From contig JBNGIS010034136.1 of assembly GCA_049999725.1 (NCBI GenBank), forward strand, positions 1 through 26,710: a DNA stretch of 26,710 nt. The letters are read 5' to 3'. The position numbers were made by a program, and so were the translations under genes. Under the pieces are notes generated by a model. That model saw nothing but the letters and a program-made list of their open reading frames with translations. It was not told the DNA's origin and did no database searches. This DNA is from Haplomitrium mnioides. Lineage: Eukaryota; Marchantiophyta; Haplomitriopsida; Calobryales. This document shows, piece by piece, positions 1-9,111 of this stretch. The number at the start of each line of letters is the position of its first letter. Position 1 is the first letter of the stretch.

Positions 1-199
1 GTGTCCATCTCTCTATAATAACACTTGCTTTTTGCTACTCTAACTTAGTAATAGCTTTCTAGACATAGTTGACATTATTTTTCGCTATAGCTTACTAAAG
101 TTAGTGACCGTTACACCCCCTCGTTGCTGGTCATGTTAGCAACCTTGTAGCAACCCGATTTGAATTCCTTGAAGCAGGTGTTTGAGCGCAGACCCGAAG
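1..199. other. Unassigned AT-rich sequence at window edge
   Basis: No coding frame, RNA gene or copy elsewhere in the window was recognised. A TATA-like stretch (ctataataac) sits near 14-23. The sequence runs directly into the leader-like repeat that follows, so it may be the end of an LTR that starts outside the window, but this is only inference from position. Confidence 0.3.
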
Positions 200-440
200 T
201 AGTTGTCGGGGAGGTCTTTTCGCAGAGAAATCCGAAGGAATTCATCTGGAGAGAATTGGATTCGCATGGATTACCCGACGCATCTTGCAGGCTGCTTCTC
301 AGTTGTCATCGATTCTCCTAGCTGCTGCCCCCGCGATCGCCCAAGGACCCTCGCAAGCCACCACTCTTCCGCAAGCAGTCGTGGGCCTTCATAGGCCGTC
401 ACGTCATCCGCAAACCCTTCGAAACCTCGCCGTCGCTCTT
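200..440 (+). repeat. Retroelement leader-like repeat, inverted copy of 16020-16258
   Basis: This stretch matches the reverse complement of 16020-16258 in order and spacing. Shared landmarks are CCGAAGGAATTCAT, a GGATTCGCA block, GACGCATC, GGCTGCTTCTC and CGCGATCGCCC. At the other copy the sequence lies just inside a candidate LTR end and an initiator-Met-like primer site, so it is probably the 5' leader of a Ty3/gypsy-like element, here on the plus strand. Short frames cover it but have no recognisable domain. Confidence 0.55.
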
Positions 441-690
441 CGGAGCCTTGTAGTCGCTCGCGGAACACCACCGTCACCCTTGGAACCTCGCCGTCGTTCT
501 CGGAATCCCACAGATCACCACGTGTCCGCAAACCCTTCGAAAGCTCGCCGTTGCTCTTAGGAAGTCCATATTCGCCCTTCAGAACCCCGTCGTCGCTTCT
601 CGGAATTTCACCGTCGCCCTTTGGAACCCCACCGTCGCTTCTCAGAATCCCGCCATATCATCCGTTGCCGCGCCGTCCGACGCCGCCCCG
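400..690 (-). repeat. Degenerate minisatellite (CGCCGTCGCTTCTCGGAACCC-like, period about 20-35 bp) plus GC hairpin block
   Basis: Units of the type 'cgccgtcgcttctcgga' recur about eight to nine times (for example near 431, 491, 541, 589, 613, 632) with variable spacing. A shorter array of the same unit is at 8300-8400 inside LTR2, and both end at the same GC-rich block (669-712 here; 8418-8459 there). This marks the stretch as a minus-oriented fragment of the long LTR family with an expanded array. Confidence 0.6.
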
Positions 691-833
691 CAAGGTTGGC
701 TGACCACCTGGTACACGAGTTCTGGTGGTTCCTCCTGCACGTATTCCACCTCCTCATGGTACCACTCCGGGGGGTCCTCCCTCACATAATGGATGGGTGT
801 CCCACCCAGAGGGCATTCTTGGGGGGAGTGCCC
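641..833. other. Unassigned spacer with an acidic minus-strand open frame
   Basis: The minus strand is open from about 860 to 642. It encodes a Pro/Glu/Tyr-rich peptide with runs such as EDPPEWYHEEVEYVQEEPPE. No family was recognised. The start of that frame lies in the neighbouring repeat (834 onward), so the frame is a chimera of two sequence types and may be chance, although its composition looks more protein-like than nearby frames. Confidence 0.3.
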
Positions 834-1253
834 TGTCAGCCGGGTGTAAAGGTACTTCATGTAATATTTTCAAAAAAATTTTAAAAATTAAGTGAGAAGC
901 CATGCAGGTTAGATGTTTTGGGAGAAAAGGGCTTCCAATGTACATAAAAAGGGGTCAAGACAGGCTTGGAGAGAAGGGGAGGATTGAGATCACAAGTCAT
1001 GGAAATAATATACTGGAATGCGGTGTTAAGTTGGATCAGGATAAGTTTACTTTAGAAGTCTGATGGAGAAATAAAAATATAAAAAGTAATAAAACTAACC
1101 TAATCGTTGAGGGCCAAGCCAAGCCCACTAAATTCCTAACTATCTAACTTGGAGGACAGCCTGCCCTGGGGGGGGGTATAGCCCTGAACTAGGTCCGTCT
1201 AGGGGCATAGAAGGGGATGCGGTGGCCTTACACCCCTCTAGCCAGAGAGATCA
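834..1253 (-). repeat. Repeat A, copy 1 (candidate R-U5 end of a minus-strand LTR)
   Basis: Begins TGTCAGCCGGGTGT and is a direct repeat of 16262-16545. Shared landmarks are the AAGGTACTTCATG start, CTTCCAATGTACA, GAGGGCCAAGCCAAGCCCACTAA, CTTGGATGACAGC-type sequence and the end ACACCCCTCTAG. Read on the minus strand it ends GGCTGACA, an LTR-like CA terminus. In the second copy that end is followed by an initiator-Met-like primer site. It could instead be the start of the plus-strand LTR, because TGTCAGCC and GGCTGACA are reverse complements. Confidence 0.55.
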
Positions 1254-2249
1254 GTGCAGGACGACCACTGCTGCAGAGGGACCGCACAGGAAGAGGATTT
1301 GGACATGATTCAAAGGGAGAAGTCGCCGCAGGAGAATTTCACGCAAATGGAGGAGGAGTCGAATAGAACCAACATTGAAGGTTGGATTGATCAGAAGTGT
1401 AGTCACGCAAGGGCCAATAGGAGAATTCGCATGAGAGGAGGGATTGAATTGTGCATGACAGAGAGAGATTGAAAAGGAGTCGAGGAGGAGATTTCTTGGA
1501 GGAGAGTCAAGTGTGCTGCGAGGATTTGGTTGAACAAGGTGGAGGGGATGGAATCGTCACAGGAATCGAGAGGAAGATGGAATGGGCTTGCATGGGGCCA
1601 TGGGACGGAATCGTAAGGGGCCAAGAGGATCCAATCGCCTCAGGAAATTCCGCATGCTCAGAGGAGGAGGTTGAATTGCAATGCAGGCGTGCAGGGGATG
1701 GCGGAGCTAGGAGGGATCGAGGAGGGAACTACTTGCGGAAGAAGAATTTCCCTTGCGGCCTTGAAGAAGAATTGGCAGAAGGCGCTTGCAAAGAATTTAA
1801 GTTGAAAATCTATGTGCGGAAGGATGATCTGAGGGGAATCGAGTCCGAGATCCGTAGGTCCGATCCGAAGAACGGAGCGGAAATTCGCCTTCCTAAGTGG
1901 GGAGAACACTTTAAATGGTTCCGATCCGTCTTCCGTTGTGGGGAGGACCGGTTAAGAGGGATTCCGAAGCGGGTTAATTAATCAGGCGAAAGGGTGACAT
2001 GTCGAAGATTCGGACGCGAGGAAGGAAACTTTGAAAGTTCGAATTGGAAGTCATCCGAAAGTTCGAAATGGATCCGCGGGGTACATAGTTCTTACATCAA
2101 ACTTTTTGACAAGTCAGGTAAACAAGCCTTCTTCAATGTTCTTACATAAAGCTTTTCGATATCTTGGTGAACAGAAGGAACCTCTCAAGGTTCCTATATC
2201 AAAGGACAATGTCAAAATGAAGATATATCAATAATTCGGCAGAGGAAGA

Positions 2250-2790
2250 ACGTAGAGGCCGAAAAGGTGACTTATCGATAGTCCAGCCCAAGAGGAGAAC
2301 CAAGTATCGAAACAGGGATAAATCAAAGATCTGGCCAGAAAGGGAACATGGAGCCGAAAGGGTGATAAATGGAAGGCGGAGCCCATTTAAGGGGGTTCCG
2401 ATGTGCCATCCGATGTGGGCCACCCCACTTAATATGGTTCCGAGTGGTCTTCCTAAGTGGAGAGCCCACTTAACAGAGTTTGGAAGGGAGCTAACAAGGG
2501 TTGCCGAAACGAGAATATAGCGCAGCTCCAGCATAGGAAGAAAGGGAGGTGAAACAGAGATTTATCACCTGTTGAAGGAGAAGCAACCAGTGCTGAAGCG
2601 GCAATCTATCACAGGTTCGAGAAAGAGAAACAAGAAGGGATCAACCAAATCAGTGACCAGTCACAGATCTAACCATAAGATGCCGAAAAAGCGATCCAGC
2701 GCAGATCTGACAGAAGAAGATGTGGTGCCGAAAAGAGGATCCATCACCGATCCAACGGGGGAAAAAATGGAAGTCTTCATAGTTCTTATA
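2250..2790 (+). repeat. Degenerate array with core GCCGAAA..GAT..ATC, period about 45-60 bp
   Basis: The core recurs near 2257, 2303, 2351, 2495, 2595, 2682 and 2727, each as (G)CCGAAA or TCGAAA followed 5-10 bases later by GATaaATC, GATctATC or GATccATC. Equivalent arrays occur at 17610-18130 (plus) and, reversed, at 8700-9600 and 26220-26460. The units are too diverged to be a recent tandem expansion and seem to be a stable part of the LTR. Confidence 0.55.
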
Positions 2791-2845
2791 CAGAGGGTCA
2801 GCGACTTGCGGATGACGTGGCAGTCTAGAAGTCAACGGCCGGGTA

Positions 2846-2892
2846 GCGCGACGGTCCGCCTACCCCTCTACGGGGCGGCGTCGGACGGCGCC
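2846..2892. promoter_or_regulatory. GC-rich dyad block conserved in all LTR copies
   Basis: A block reading GGTCCGCCTACCCC, five loop bases, GGGGCGGCGTCGGAC. The arms pair CCCC/GGGG, CGCC/GGCG and GTCCG/CGGAC around the loop, giving a potential stem-loop. The same block is at 18230-18272 (plus), and reversed at 8418-8459, 26108-26147 and, partly, 669-712. Its conservation is higher than that of the sequence on either side. Function is unknown. Confidence 0.5.
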
Positions 2893-2901
2893 ACAACAGA
2901 A

Positions 2902-3180
2902 ACGTGGCGCTCATGCGGAAATTGGGCATCAACGGGAATCTTTGAGATTCCTCAAGAATCTTTGCGGATTACGTGGCACCTATGCGGAAACTGGGCATCA
3001 ACGGGAATCTTTGAGATTCCACGAGTATCTTGGCTTCTATGGATACGTGGCACTCAACGGGACTCCGAGCATTAGCGGGAATCTTACAGATTCCGCAAGA
3101 ATCATGGGTTTTGCGTAAACGTGGCGCTTTGAGGGAGTCTGGGGGATTCCTCGGAGTGTTCATAGACTTCTGCGGGGACG
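2902..3180 (+). repeat. Tandem array of about 70-bp units headed by ACGTGGC (four units)
   Basis: Units begin ACGTGGC at 2902, 2971, 3045 and 3119 (periods 69, 74, 74). Each carries GCATCAACGGGAATC-type sequence and AGATTCC(t/g)C(a/g)AGAATC. ACGTGGC matches the ACGTGKC core known for plant bZIP/ABRE sites. The array exists in LTR3 (about 18276-18700) and reversed in LTR2 (8035-8290), with other unit numbers. Confidence 0.65.
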
Positions 3181-3271
3181 AGGTGCATTGAGGGTGCTGC
3201 AAATAATTCTTCAAATTGAGGGTCAATTTCGCCTTGAAATTGCCATCAGATTTGCGCCGAGCTTTGTCGCC

Positions 3272-3386
3272 TTGCGAGCCAATCTTTGGGAATTAACGAC
3301 CTATCTGCGCCAAACTTTTGGATTTCACGACCGATCTGCGCCAATCCTTGGAATTCACGACCGTTCTGCACCAATCCTTGGAATCT
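3272..3386 (+). repeat. 30-31 bp tandem repeat, about four units
   Basis: Units of the form TCTGCGCCAATCCTTGGAAT plus TCACGACCG start near 3272, 3304, 3335 and 3365, the first and last diverged or truncated. LTR3 has only one such unit (about 18828-18860), so this is a local expansion in LTR1. Confidence 0.65.
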
Positions 3387-4619
3387 AAATTTCCACCTAT
3401 CAGCGTCGAAATAGAGCAACGATCCAAAATGCAAGGGGGAATTTGTGGGGTATAGAGGAGACCTCACTTAGTGTGAGGGGGGCCGATAGTTTTTTGTGCA
3501 GAGAAAGCAGTGGGAGACAGGGGAGAGAATTCTGGTGAGACTTCGGGTGAGGGGGTGTACTCGTGAGGGAATGCTATCACAGGGTGGAGGTGGACTGAGG
3601 GAGTGTTGGGAATCACTGGGCATGAGGCTCTAGAGGCTCAGACTACTCAGGTGTACTCACATGTGAAGGCAGGCCAGCATTTGGAGGTGGACCAACACGT
3701 AGAGGAGAGGAGGATTCTTTCAGTCTGTATTTCGTGAGGGGCAGCCAAGGGGGGGTCCTGGTGCCGCCTCAGCTTTGCTTTGTGTAGGAGAATCAGTCCT
3801 AGAGGCAATTGGAGATTGCTGCTGGAGTTACTTTCTTATGGAGAAGGGAGAGGAGTAGCCACGTTAGTGCCTGAGCACTGCGAGGAAGATCGAGCCAGTT
3901 CTCGGGGTGGAGTGGGTGAGCCAACAGTCGAGAGGACTGTCTTCCAGAGGTGGAAGTTAAACAAGACCTCTTCCTAGTCTGAGGAAGTAAATTCAGGACT
4001 TCTCGCGAGGGAAGTTAAAAAACTATCTGGACAAGGTGTGTGAGTGGGGAGAGAGTAGCAGGGAGTTTCTGGTGTGGTGTGTTTGCAGAGTAATGTTAGG
4101 ATAGTAGGAAGAGATGAAGATAGTTCTGTACATGAATAGTAAGATCATTTTGTTAGATTCAGCTTTTGGGTTATGTTTTCCATTTTGTTGAGAGAACAAA
4201 TTAGATAGCTCTGGGTGTTTGGGTGCTGGAGTAGCTGGCCCTATTGATAGTTCAGTACTTGGTAGGAGTGTTTAGCCTTGGTGGGGTTATGATGCAAACT
4301 GTAGAATGATGCTGCCAGGCCATTATCGTGTAATAATTGCATACCCTCTTGTTCATAGGAGGTGACATTGAATATCTGGAAGCAAATGTTGCATCAAGCA
4401 CAGTGTGGATGTACTCCATAATCAGTTGAATTGTGTTTGTTCTATTTGTGGTGAGGACAAAGATAGGTCTGTCTTGGGTTTGGTGAGTTGGAGAGTAGTG
4501 TAGTAAGATCAGGTGAGAAGTTCAGGGTCGTTAAGACCTGAATTCATTAACGAAGGTGCTGGGGCCGTCTCATTAAAGACCCTTGTTACTCTTTGTCACC
4601 CTTTTTTCTAGAAAAAGCC

Positions 4620-5606
4620 TCAACCAGGTGTTAAGAGAGGAGGGAAGGAGGTGACATGCCCATAGGTGCCGAACTTCACACACCAGACGTGGGCCCTCCG
4701 TGTCAACACTTTTTTGCCCTCGGGCTTCAGGCTGACAAAATGGATTGACATGGCTTCCAATTTTGCGTTGATTTCATCCATAGGGTCTTTAGCCCCCCTC
4801 CTCTTGCTGGTCTCCCTGCCAGCTCCTCTGTCATGAGACCGGTGGGCCTTCTTCTCCTTGCCCTCCTTGTGCCGGTCGTGTTTCTTGGCCCTCTTCTCTT
4901 TGGCCTCCTTTTTCGTTTTGCTGCCCTTTTTCTTCCGCCTTCTATGGAACCTCTCATCTTCCGAGCTCTCGGGGCTGCTCTCGCTCTCTAATTCCGACTC
5001 TGAAGAGGAGCTATCAAGAGAGCTATCCTCCTGACTGGAGCTCTCTAAAGAACTATCAGAGTCATTCCTTCTCTTCGACTTTCTCTTGGAGCTTGCCACC
5101 TCAGCCTTGATGTAGGATTGGGCTTCCTCCACTGCTTCCTCCAGACACGTGGGTTTGGATCTCCTTACCCACGCCCCTAGACTCCTGTGCAGGGCCGAAA
5201 TAAACCAAGAGGTAAGCATCCCATCCGATGCAGGGGGGCAAATCTTCCTGGCCATCCTCTGGAACCTTTGAAGAAACTTCCTTGCAGACTCGTGCTTCTT
5301 CATCTCCATTTGGCCTATCTTGATCAAGGCCTCTGACTCCCCTCCTATCTTTCTGAACTCCTCCATGAAGATCGTCTTAAAAGTGTCCCAATTCCTTTTG
5401 GTGGCCTCCGATAAAGCCTGGTACCAAGGGCCAGCCTCCCCTTTTAACACCCCGAGAAGAATGGCCTCATTAATGAGGTTCTCCCCATTTGCGTAGGCTG
5501 TCCCCTCGAATTCATCCAACCACTCATCTGGGTCCTCCCTTGTAGATCCCCTGAACGTCTTGTATTTGAATCGGGACCTCTGTGTTACATGCCCCACATT
5601 GGCCAT
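4620..5606 (-). CDS. Gag polyprotein (gag A) of an LTR retroelement, Ty3/gypsy-like
   Basis: An uninterrupted frame of 328 residues. Residues about 15-165 have the retrotransposon capsid pattern: DPDEWLDEFE near the start, WYQALSEATKRNWDTFKTIF in the middle, then ESARKFLQRFQRMARKI. Residues about 170-265 are a highly charged Ser/Asp/Glu then Lys/Arg-rich linker. The C-terminus carries a damaged zinc knuckle, CVKFGTYGHVTSF, in which the second and fourth expected Cys are Phe, so RNA binding is probably impaired. The coding sense continues upstream of this Met without a Met until a TAA near 5696. A second frame from a Met at 5776 (MEQGKEFW) looks like the original N-terminus, separated by a frameshift. 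It lies about 220 bp inside LTR2 with a PBS-like site between. No protease or RT follows: the frame ends at the junction with LTR1. Confidence 0.75.
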   Translation of the reverse strand: MANVGHVTQRSRFKYKTFRGSTREDPDEWLDEFEGTAYANGENLINEAILLGVLKGEAGPWYQALSEATKRNWDTFKTIFMEEFRKIGGESEALIKIGQMEMKKHESARKFLQRFQRMARKICPPASDGMLTSWFISALHRSLGAWVRRSKPTCLEEAVEEAQSYIKAEVASSKRKSKRRNDSDSSLESSSQEDSSLDSSSSESELESESSPESSEDERFHRRRKKKGSKTKKEAKEKRAKKHDRHKEGKEKKAHRSHDRGAGRETSKRRGAKDPMDEINAKLEAMSIHFVSLKPEGKKVLTRRAHVWCVKFGTYGHVTSFPPLLTPG

Positions 5607-5847
5607 TGGGGTTGCAGTTGGTATGGAACCAGAAGCTGTGAGTGCCCTTCTAAGTTTCTCCCACTTCTGAGTGAGATCCCTGCTTTATCCAACCCGGGCA
5701 ACCTCCCTGGCTGGTCTTCTTCCACTTCTGGTGCTAGACTGCTCCCAGAATTCCAGAATTCTTTTCCTTGCTCCACTGTTTACTCAACAAATTAATGCAA
5801 GGTTGATTTCCAGAACTCCTTCATCCCCCCGTGATCGCCAAAAAATT
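5607..5847 (-). other. 5' leader of gag A element with frameshifted gag N-terminus
   Basis: Connects the LTR2 end to gag A. An open frame from 5776 (starting MEQGKEFWNSG, containing GLDKAGISLRSGR) overlaps the start of gag A in another phase. In the gag A phase the sequence DLTQKWEKLRRALTASG reads directly into the Met at 5606. This suggests one original frame broken by a small indel near 5690. Confidence 0.5.
5825..5840 (-). other. Candidate primer-binding site of gag A element
   Basis: The minus strand reads TGGCGATCACGGGGGG, seven bases after a possible LTR end (TTTACA, at 5848). Plant gypsy elements often have TGGCG-type primer sites (a tRNA ...CGCCA 3' end is expected). I did not match it to a specific tRNA, so the tRNA identity is open. 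Confidence 0.5.
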
Positions 5848-5898
5848 TGTAAATGTCAGCCCCTTGGTCGGAGCCTTAACTCTTTTCCGATAGAGTTA

Positions 5899-5998
5899 NN
5901 NNNNNNNNNNNNNNNNNNNNNNNNNNNNNNNNNNNNNNNNNNNNNNNNNNNNNNNNNNNNNNNNNNNNNNNNNNNNNNNNNNNNNNNNNNNNNNNNNN
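5899..5998. other. Assembly gap (100 N)
   Basis: The 45 bases left of the gap (5854-5898) recur exactly at 6259-6303, 260 bp to the right of the gap, where they continue into further LTR sequence. The gap is therefore probably a scaffolding join and not a true gap of this size. Confidence 0.9.
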
Positions 5999-6258
5999 CG
6001 AGATCTAACTTTTGTAGTAGTAAGTAATGAGTCATGCTGCTCCGCTATATGTATTGCTTCTTCTAGTTGAGTAGGCTCTCTCATGGCAACCTCTATTCTT
6101 GTGCGAGGCTTTAGTCTCCAAACAAAGCGATTGAGTGCTTCTTCTTCTCTTATATCAGGAATTTGTATAATTGTATCATGAAAATGTGTTATATAGCTTC
6201 TCACTATACCAAGTTGCTTCAACTTGGCCAATAAATCTCTTGCTACATTTGAAGCATT
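5999..6258 (-). pseudogene. Gag fragment of a second Ty3/gypsy-like element
   Basis: The minus strand is open over the whole piece and reads LLAKLKQLGIVRSYITHFHD, then IPDIREEEALNRFVWRLKPR and an AIHIAEQHDSL helix. This is the typical C-terminal part of a Ty3/gypsy capsid (YI..F......IPD..EE.....F..GLKP). It is not the same family as gag A or gag B. It has no start: the coding sense runs directly into LTR sequence at 6259 with no leader, and its other end is the N gap. It is either a truncated insertion or a wrongly placed contig. Confidence 0.7.
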
Positions 6259-7347
6259 TGTCAGCCCCTTGGTCGGAGCCTTAACTCTTTTCCGATAGAG
6301 TTAACCCCACTTAAGGGCTGACTTAGTGTTTCGAGACGTTTTATGGGAGGGGCTTTGCACTGAATGGACCCCAACTTCTATTTAGCAACGCAAGAGTGAC
6401 TGCACAACCTCGACAACACCCAAGCACAACACCCAAGCACACACTCCACTGCCCACAGATGTAGGTCACACCCCTTCTTCAGGCCTTAACCTCGAAAGGT
6501 GCCACTTGGAAGATAGGGGCAGTTAGAACAGAGCATCTGATTCTAGTCTGCAATGGCCTCTTGGTGAGTCCTTCAGCAGCCACCTTGCTCATTTACATGC
6601 ATTTCTCAAGAACACACACACAGGTGGATCGATACGCTGCTAAATTCCAAAATATACTTCAGAGCCCAGATCTGGACCCAGTCACCTTGTATACAAAAGG
6701 GAAATAGATCCCAACATCCAATTATCACAATACAATGTTGTTATTCCTGACTTCCCCTGTCCAAGGTATCCTTAGGATTTGATAAATGGAATGCAGGCCT
6801 TCTAAACTAAGAACTTCACAGAACTACAAACAGAACACAAATCTAACAATACACTTAAATATAGACACATCTACACACACGCCCTCTTCTGCCAACATTG
6901 CATGCATGTCCACCTCTTAAGAACCAATCTCTCCTCCCAGCTTTCCTTTAGCAACTCCAGCCTTCCTCTTACTCCTCACCCACGCACTCTTAGCTAGATA
7001 GTTTTTCAACTTCCCTCGCGAGAAGCCATGAATTTACTTCCTCATGCTTGGAAGAGGATTTCTTTAACTTCCACCTCTGGAAGACAGTCCTCTCGACTGC
7101 TGGCCACCCACTCCACCTTGAGCTTCAGCTGGATCTTCTATGCAGCGCGCGAGCACTAACACAGCCACTCCTCTCTTGACTCCACTACATTGTAACACCA
7201 ACAACCCTCTCCAAATGCTGCTGGGACTGATCTCCTGCACAAATCAAAGCTGAGACGACACCAGGACCCCCCCTTGGCTGCCCTTTACGAAATACAAACC
7301 GAAAGAATCCTCTTCTCCTTTGCGTGTTGGTCCACCTCCAAATGTTG

Positions 7348-7447
7348 NNNNNNNNNNNNNNNNNNNNNNNNNNNNNNNNNNNNNNNNNNNNNNNNNNNNN
7401 NNNNNNNNNNNNNNNNNNNNNNNNNNNNNNNNNNNNNNNNNNNNNNN
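7348..7447. other. Assembly gap (100 N) between identical 47-bp flanks
   Basis: 7301-7347 and 7448-7494 are identical base for base. The gap sits between two copies of the same 47 bases, which is expected when overlapping contig ends were not merged. Confidence 0.92.
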
Positions 7448-9090
7448 GAAAGAATCCTCTTCTCCTTTGCGTGTTGGTCCACCTCCAAATGTTGGTCCGC
7501 CTTCAAATGTGAGTACACCTGAGTAGTCTAAGCCTCTAGAGCCTCTTGCTCAGCGATTCCCAGCACCTCCTCAGTCCACCTCCACCCTGTGATGGCCTTC
7601 CTGCACGAGTCCACCCACTTCACCAAACGTCTCACCAGAACTCTCTCCTTTGTATCCCGCTGGTTTCTCTGCACCAAAAAACAGTCCCCATAGCTTCAGA
7701 GCGAGGTAGTCTATCCCTGCTCGTTTTCCTCCTCCCAGCCTTGACGATTCATCACCGCCCTTCCTTGAAGGTCCTTGTTTCACTTATCTGACGGTCGAGA
7801 TGTGCATCCTGCCTTTTCGCACAGCCCGCATGTGGGTTTCCTTCCAAATTCAGAGCCAGAAATTGGCGCCAATAGCTGTGCCTTGTCATTTACTTTCCAA
7901 CAAGACTGATTTCACGCAAAGCTGACACCTGTAGCTCTAGCAATCAGCGTTTGAATGGACATACCTTTTTTCCTTTGCGTTTTCCTCGTTTTTGCCTTAC
8001 AACTCGTGAGATTCCTCGGACGTCGGACAGCTGACATGTGGCGCGTTGAGGGAGCCCATTGGATTCGCAAGTCTCAAGATTCCCAAAGGATCTCTAATAT
8101 TCCCGTAGATTCTCAGATCCCGGAGAGGTGTCACTTCATCTACAAAGCTCAAGATTCTCGAAGAATCTCTAATATTCCCACAGATTCCCAAGTCCCGTAG
8201 AGGTGCCACGTCATCCGCAAAGCTCAAGATTCCTGAGGAATCTCTAATACTCCCACAGATTCCCAGAGGCCCACATGAGCGCCACGTTTCCGAAAGAAAA
8301 TCCCTTGGAACCTAGCCGTCGCTTCTCGTAACCCCGCCGTTGTTTCGCGAAACCCCACAATCGCCTTTCGGAACCCTGTCGTCGCTTCTCGGAATACCGC
8401 CACGTCATCTATTGCTGCGCCGTCCGACACCGCCCTGCAAAGGGGTAGGCGGACCGTCGTAGTTGACTGGATTCCGCGGTTGACTTGTGCTGACTCCTCT
8501 TCCGCGGATGCCACGTCATTTGCAAAATAGTCCCTCGCAGAGTAAGAACGTTACCTATTATCGTCGTTTCAGCACCCGCTTGCAATAAGAACGAAGGCTT
8601 CCTTCGCTTAACTCCTTCCTCCGCTTGATATAAGAACTATGGCAGACTTCCTATGGATCCCCTTTGAACTTTCAGCGCGCCCCATCAAACTTTCGTCCTC
8701 GCCAATGCCGCAACTGCGATAAGTCACCCTTTCGGCTGCTGGTCCCTTGCTTCTTCTTCTGGCCGAAACGTCGCTTCATCGCCTTTTCGTTATCTTGATC
8801 TTCCCTTGGCCGTAACTTCGTTTGATCACCTTCTCAGTTCTCTTAATCTTGTTCTGGTCGGATCGTCGCTTGATCATCTTTTCGGCACCTCCCGCTCTTC
8901 TTCTAGTCAGACCTTCGCTATATCGTCGATTCGCAATCCCCTCGTGATAAGAACGATGCGCGCCGCAGATTCTCGTCGAACTTTCAGACCTTACTTTGTC
9001 AAACTTTCCCGCGCTTTGCCGGATCAGTGATACATCATCATTTCGCCCTTAATTCCTTGGTTTTCGTTTTGGCTTCCCATCGGATCCCTA

Positions 9091-9111
9091 TTAAGTGGGC
9101 TCCCCACTTAA
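9091..9111. promoter_or_regulatory. Perfect 9-bp dyad TTAAGTGGG / CCCACTTAA, 3-bp spacer
   Basis: Two nine-base arms separated by CTC form a perfect dyad. Weaker versions recur through the same block of every LTR copy: near 2381, 2450, 9362, 9415, 17735, 20278, 20320, 26487 and 26567. Such a site could bind a dimeric protein, but nothing in the sequence identifies one. Confidence 0.5.

Larger units (their letters stand above)
1254..4610 (+). mobile_element. Long LTR family, copy LTR1 (plus orientation, 3' end truncated)
   Basis: Non-coding, built of ordered repeat blocks shared with 16550-20163 (direct) and 5848-10675 (inverted). The blocks are a purine-rich stretch (1254-1860), TTAAGTGGG-type dyads (1890-2480), a GCCGAAA/GAT array (2250-2790), a GC-rich hairpin (2846-2892), an ACGTGGC array (2902-3180), a 30-bp array (3272-3386) and a unique 3' part (3480-4610). 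The last roughly 70 bp found in LTR3, ending GGGGCTGACA, are missing: the sequence changes near 4610 straight into the gag A frame on the other strand. Plus- and minus-strand frames across this region show no domain and are best read as chance. Confidence 0.7.

Noticed and set aside
400-640. Regularly spaced short repeats that might suggest a CRISPR-like array
   Set aside because: Units are degenerate, spacing varies, the spacers are themselves repeat-derived, and the setting is a plant retroelement LTR.
1451-1981. Open plus-strand frame of 176 codons in LTR1
   Set aside because: It lies in purine-rich LTR sequence, is Glu/Arg/Gly-rich as expected from base composition, has no domain, and the homologous stretch of LTR3 does not keep it open.
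2572-3075. Open plus-strand frame of 167 codons
   Set aside because: It spans the GCCGAAA array, the GC block and the ACGTGGC array. Internal peptide repeats only mirror the DNA repeats, and other copies break the frame.
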